NCBI GenBank assembly: GCA_959599615.1 | Contig: CAUGKA010000100.1 | Location: 1 to 7,278 of the forward strand | Reading direction: 5' to 3' | DNA length: 7,278 nucleotides | DNA from: an uncultured Collinsella sp. | Lineage (GTDB): Bacteria; Actinomycetota; Coriobacteriia; Coriobacteriales; Coriobacteriaceae | Part shown: piece by piece, positions 5,010 through 7,278 of the stretch | Layout: each line of letters opens with the position of its first letter | Position numbering within the stretch: position 1 is the first letter of the stretch | Notes under the pieces: model-generated | Database searches by the model: none | What the model saw: the letters and a program-made list of their open reading frames with translations, nothing else | What the model was told of the DNA's origin: nothing | Position numbers and translations under genes: made by a program

Positions 5010-7256
5010 GTGAGCGATACAAAGCTAAAGCCAGCAACCAAAAAGCCTGCTACCCGTAAAGCCGCCCCGCACGCACCGGAGCTCTCTAAGGACGATGTCT
5101 ACCTGTTTGGCATTGGCATGTGGGAGCGCAGCTGGGAAAAGATGGGCGCGCACCCCGACACGCAGAACCGTACGCGCGGTTGGCGCTTTTGCGTTTGGGC
5201 GCCCGACGTAAAGAGCGTCCATGTCATTGGCGAATTTAACGACTGGAATGAGGAAGCCAACCCGCTGGTGCCCGTGCATACGAGCGCTATTTGGGAAGGC
5301 TTTATTCCTGGTGCCGAGCAGGGCCAGCTCTATAAATATCTCATCGAGACCAACGAGGGCGAGAAGCTCTACAAGGCCGATCCGTATGCCTTTAAGGCCG
5401 AGTGCCCTCCGGGTACCGCCAGCGTGCTGTGGACCCTCGATGGCTACCAGTGGAACGACGCCGCATGGCTCAAGCGCCGCGCCAGCCATAACCACATGTC
5501 GCAGCCCCTTAACATCTACGAGGTGCATATTGGCTCGTGGAAGCGCCACGGCGATGCGCCGCAGGGCGAGCCGGACGAGTACGGCAACTACCCCGGTCCC
5601 ATGGATCCCTTCCCCGCACAGCGCGGCGAGTTCTACACTTACGACGACCTGTCGGTGGAGCTCGTGGACTACGTGCGCGACATGGGCTACACGCATATCG
5701 AGGTCATGCCGCTCATGGAGCATCCCTTCGACGGCTCCTGGGGCTACCAGACGACCGGCTACTATGCCGCCACGTCGCGCTATGGCGACCCGCAGCAACT
5801 CATGCACTTTATCGATGCGTGCCACGAGGCGGGCATCGGTGTGATCATGGACTGGGTGCCCGGCGGTTTTTGCGCCGACTCCCACGGCCTTGCTACCTTT
5901 AACGGCCATATGCTGTTTGAGCACGAGATTCACCCCAACTGGGGCACGCACAAGTTCGACTTCGCCCGTGGCGAGGTCCGCTCCTTTCTGGTCTCCAACG
6001 TGCTGTACTGGCTCGAGAACTTCCATGTTGACGGCATTCGCATGGACGGCGTGTCCAGCATGCTGTACCTCAACTTTGGCATTGATGATCCCGGCCAAAA
6101 GAAGTTCAACAAGTACGGTACCGAGGAGGACCTGGACGCCAGCGCGTTTATCCGCCAGGTCAACTGCGCTGTGGAGGCCCACTTCCCCGACGTGATGATG
6201 ATGGCCGAGGAGTCTACCGCGTGGCCGCTCGTGACCTATCCGCCGCAGGACGGCGGCCTGGGCTTCCACTACAAGTGGGACATGGGCTGGATGAACGACA
6301 CCCTGCACTACATGCAGACCGATTTTCCGTGGCGCCCCGGCAACCACGGCCTGCTCACGTTCTCCATCATGTATGCCTTTACCGAGAACTTCATTTGCCC
6401 GTTGAGCCACGACGAGGTCGTGCACGGCAAGTGCTCGCTCATCGGCCGCATGCCGGGCGACTGGTGGCGCCAGTTTGCCGGCCTGCGCACGCTGGCCTTC
6501 TACCAGATGACGCACCCCGGCGCCAAGCTCAACTTTATGGGCAACGAAATCGGTCAGTTTATTGAGTGGCGCTACTACGAGTCCATCCAGTGGTTCCTGA
6601 CCGAGGAGTATGAGACCCACCGTCATCATCAGGCGTTTATCAAGGCGCTCAATCACCTGTACACCGCCGAGCCCGCTCTGTACGAGCGCGGCTACACCGA
6701 CGACGGCTTTACCTGGATTGACGCGGACAACTCCAAGCAGTCCATCGTGAGCTTTGTGCGCCAGGGTGAGGACGTCGATGACGACCTGGTGATCCTGATC
6801 AACTTTGACCCCGCGAGCTACGAGAGCTTCCGCGTGGGCGTGCCGCGCGAGGGCGACTGGGAGGTCATCTTCGACTCCGACCGTCCCGAGTTTGGCGGCA
6901 GCGGCTATGCCGGCGAGGAGCCCTACGCCTGCTCGAGCGAGCCCTATCCCTGGAACGGGCAGATGGACTCCATTGAGATTAAGGTGCCCGGCCTGGCAGG
7001 CGTGGTGCTTAAGCGCCGCGGTCCCAGCAGCTACAAGCCGCCGGTGGTCGAGGAACCCAAGGCTGCGCCCAAGAAGCGCACGTCCTCGGTAAAGCCCAAG
7101 CCTGCGGCTGCTAAGAAGGCTCCGGCTAAGGCGAAGGCTACCAAGCCCGCTGCCAAGGCTTCGGCCAAGTCCACCACGGCCAAAAAGGCAGCCACCAAAA
7201 AGGCTGCTCCCAAGGCCAAGACAGGCGCTGTTAAGGCATCTGGCAAGGATGCGTAA
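5010..7256 (+). CDS. glgB: 1,4-alpha-glucan (glycogen) branching enzyme with Lys/Ala-rich tails
   Basis: This is a cytosolic GH13 enzyme of 748 residues that cuts alpha-1,4-glucan chains and rejoins them as alpha-1,6 branches during glycogen synthesis. A basic N-terminal tail (1-28) precedes a CBM48 domain (about 55-145, with WRFCVWAP and EFNDWN). The GH13 barrel begins at YEVHIGSW (170) and carries GSWGYQTTGYYA, the nucleophile Asp346 in GIRMDGVSSMLY, the acid/base Glu400 in MAEESTAW, and His467-Asp468 in PLSHDEVVHGK. A C-terminal beta domain ends near LKRR (667-670). Oddities: conserved region I reads DWVPGGF, with Gly286 where the family has His (DWVPxHF), and residues 671-748 form a Lys/Ala/Pro-rich histone-H1-like tail. 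The start is uncertain: GTG at 5010 has GGGA 6 nt upstream, while ATG at 4995 or 4998 lacks a ribosome site. The open frame extends upstream to 4860 without support. No other glycogen gene is in the window. Confidence 0.95.
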   Translation: MSDTKLKPATKKPATRKAAPHAPELSKDDVYLFGIGMWERSWEKMGAHPDTQNRTRGWRFCVWAPDVKSVHVIGEFNDWNEEANPLVPVHTSAIWEGFIPGAEQGQLYKYLIETNEGEKLYKADPYAFKAECPPGTASVLWTLDGYQWNDAAWLKRRASHNHMSQPLNIYEVHIGSWKRHGDAPQGEPDEYGNYPGPMDPFPAQRGEFYTYDDLSVELVDYVRDMGYTHIEVMPLMEHPFDGSWGYQTTGYYAATSRYGDPQQLMHFIDACHEAGIGVIMDWVPGGFCADSHGLATFNGHMLFEHEIHPNWGTHKFDFARGEVRSFLVSNVLYWLENFHVDGIRMDGVSSMLYLNFGIDDPGQKKFNKYGTEEDLDASAFIRQVNCAVEAHFPDVMMMAEESTAWPLVTYPPQDGGLGFHYKWDMGWMNDTLHYMQTDFPWRPGNHGLLTFSIMYAFTENFICPLSHDEVVHGKCSLIGRMPGDWWRQFAGLRTLAFYQMTHPGAKLNFMGNEIGQFIEWRYYESIQWFLTEEYETHRHHQAFIKALNHLYTAEPALYERGYTDDGFTWIDADNSKQSIVSFVRQGEDVDDDLVILINFDPASYESFRVGVPREGDWEVIFDSDRPEFGGSGYAGEEPYACSSEPYPWNGQMDSIEIKVPGLAGVVLKRRGPSSYKPPVVEEPKAAPKKRTSSVKPKPAAAKKAPAKAKATKPAAKASAKSTTAKKAATKKAAPKAKTGAVKASGKDA

Positions 7257-7278
7257 CAAAGTCGTTACACATGTAATT

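Noticed and set aside
5025..7259. A very long open frame antisense to glgB (744 codons, minus strand)
   Set aside because: The plus frame encodes an unmistakable branching enzyme; the antisense product has no recognisable motif and arises from GC-rich codon bias.
1..7278. CRISPR array, insertion sequence, integrase or toxin-antitoxin pair
   Set aside because: No regularly spaced repeats and no transposase, recombinase or toxin motif were found on either strand.

Overview
The window is GC-rich bacterial DNA whose genes look most like those of a gut actinobacterium of the Collinsella/Coriobacteriia type. That is an inference from GC-rich codon use and gene content; there is no taxonomic marker gene in the window. 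It holds five protein genes (one cut by the left edge), one tRNA and several strong non-coding signals.

Left part (1-2650, minus strand): the start of a surface-polysaccharide (capsule/exopolysaccharide) operon, read right to left. A TATAAT box near 2620 precedes a leader of about 315 nt rich in inverted repeats. Next come a NusG-like specialised antiterminator (LoaP/RfaH type), a membrane sugar-phosphate transferase that would load the first sugar on undecaprenyl phosphate, and a UDP-sugar 6-dehydrogenase that would supply a uronic acid; the operon then leaves the window. The likely logic is that the antiterminator binds the leader or the elongating polymerase and lets it read through a long polysaccharide cluster.

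Middle (2626-3322): a less GC-rich stretch with no convincing gene, then a complete tRNA-Ala(GGC) on the minus strand with its own promoter and terminator, then a 79-nt near-perfect palindrome that looks like a REP/MITE-type repeat.

Right part (3323-7278): a two-gene minus-strand operon (HAD-family phosphatase, then thiamine pyrophosphokinase) is divergent from a plus-strand glycogen branching enzyme gene, glgB. The shared intergenic region holds four copies of a GGTAAAAC box in alternating orientation that overlap or flank both candidate promoters, so one regulator may control both directions. glgB has a leader of about 200 nt with nested inverted repeats. Its product is unusual in two ways: it has histone-H1-like Lys/Ala/Pro-rich tails, and it lacks the expected His in conserved region I of the GH13 barrel.

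No CRISPR array, transposase, integrase or phage gene is visible. The best candidates for something new are the antiterminator with its structured leader, the hairpin-separated Shine-Dalgarno of the sugar transferase, the four-box operator, and the tailed branching enzyme.
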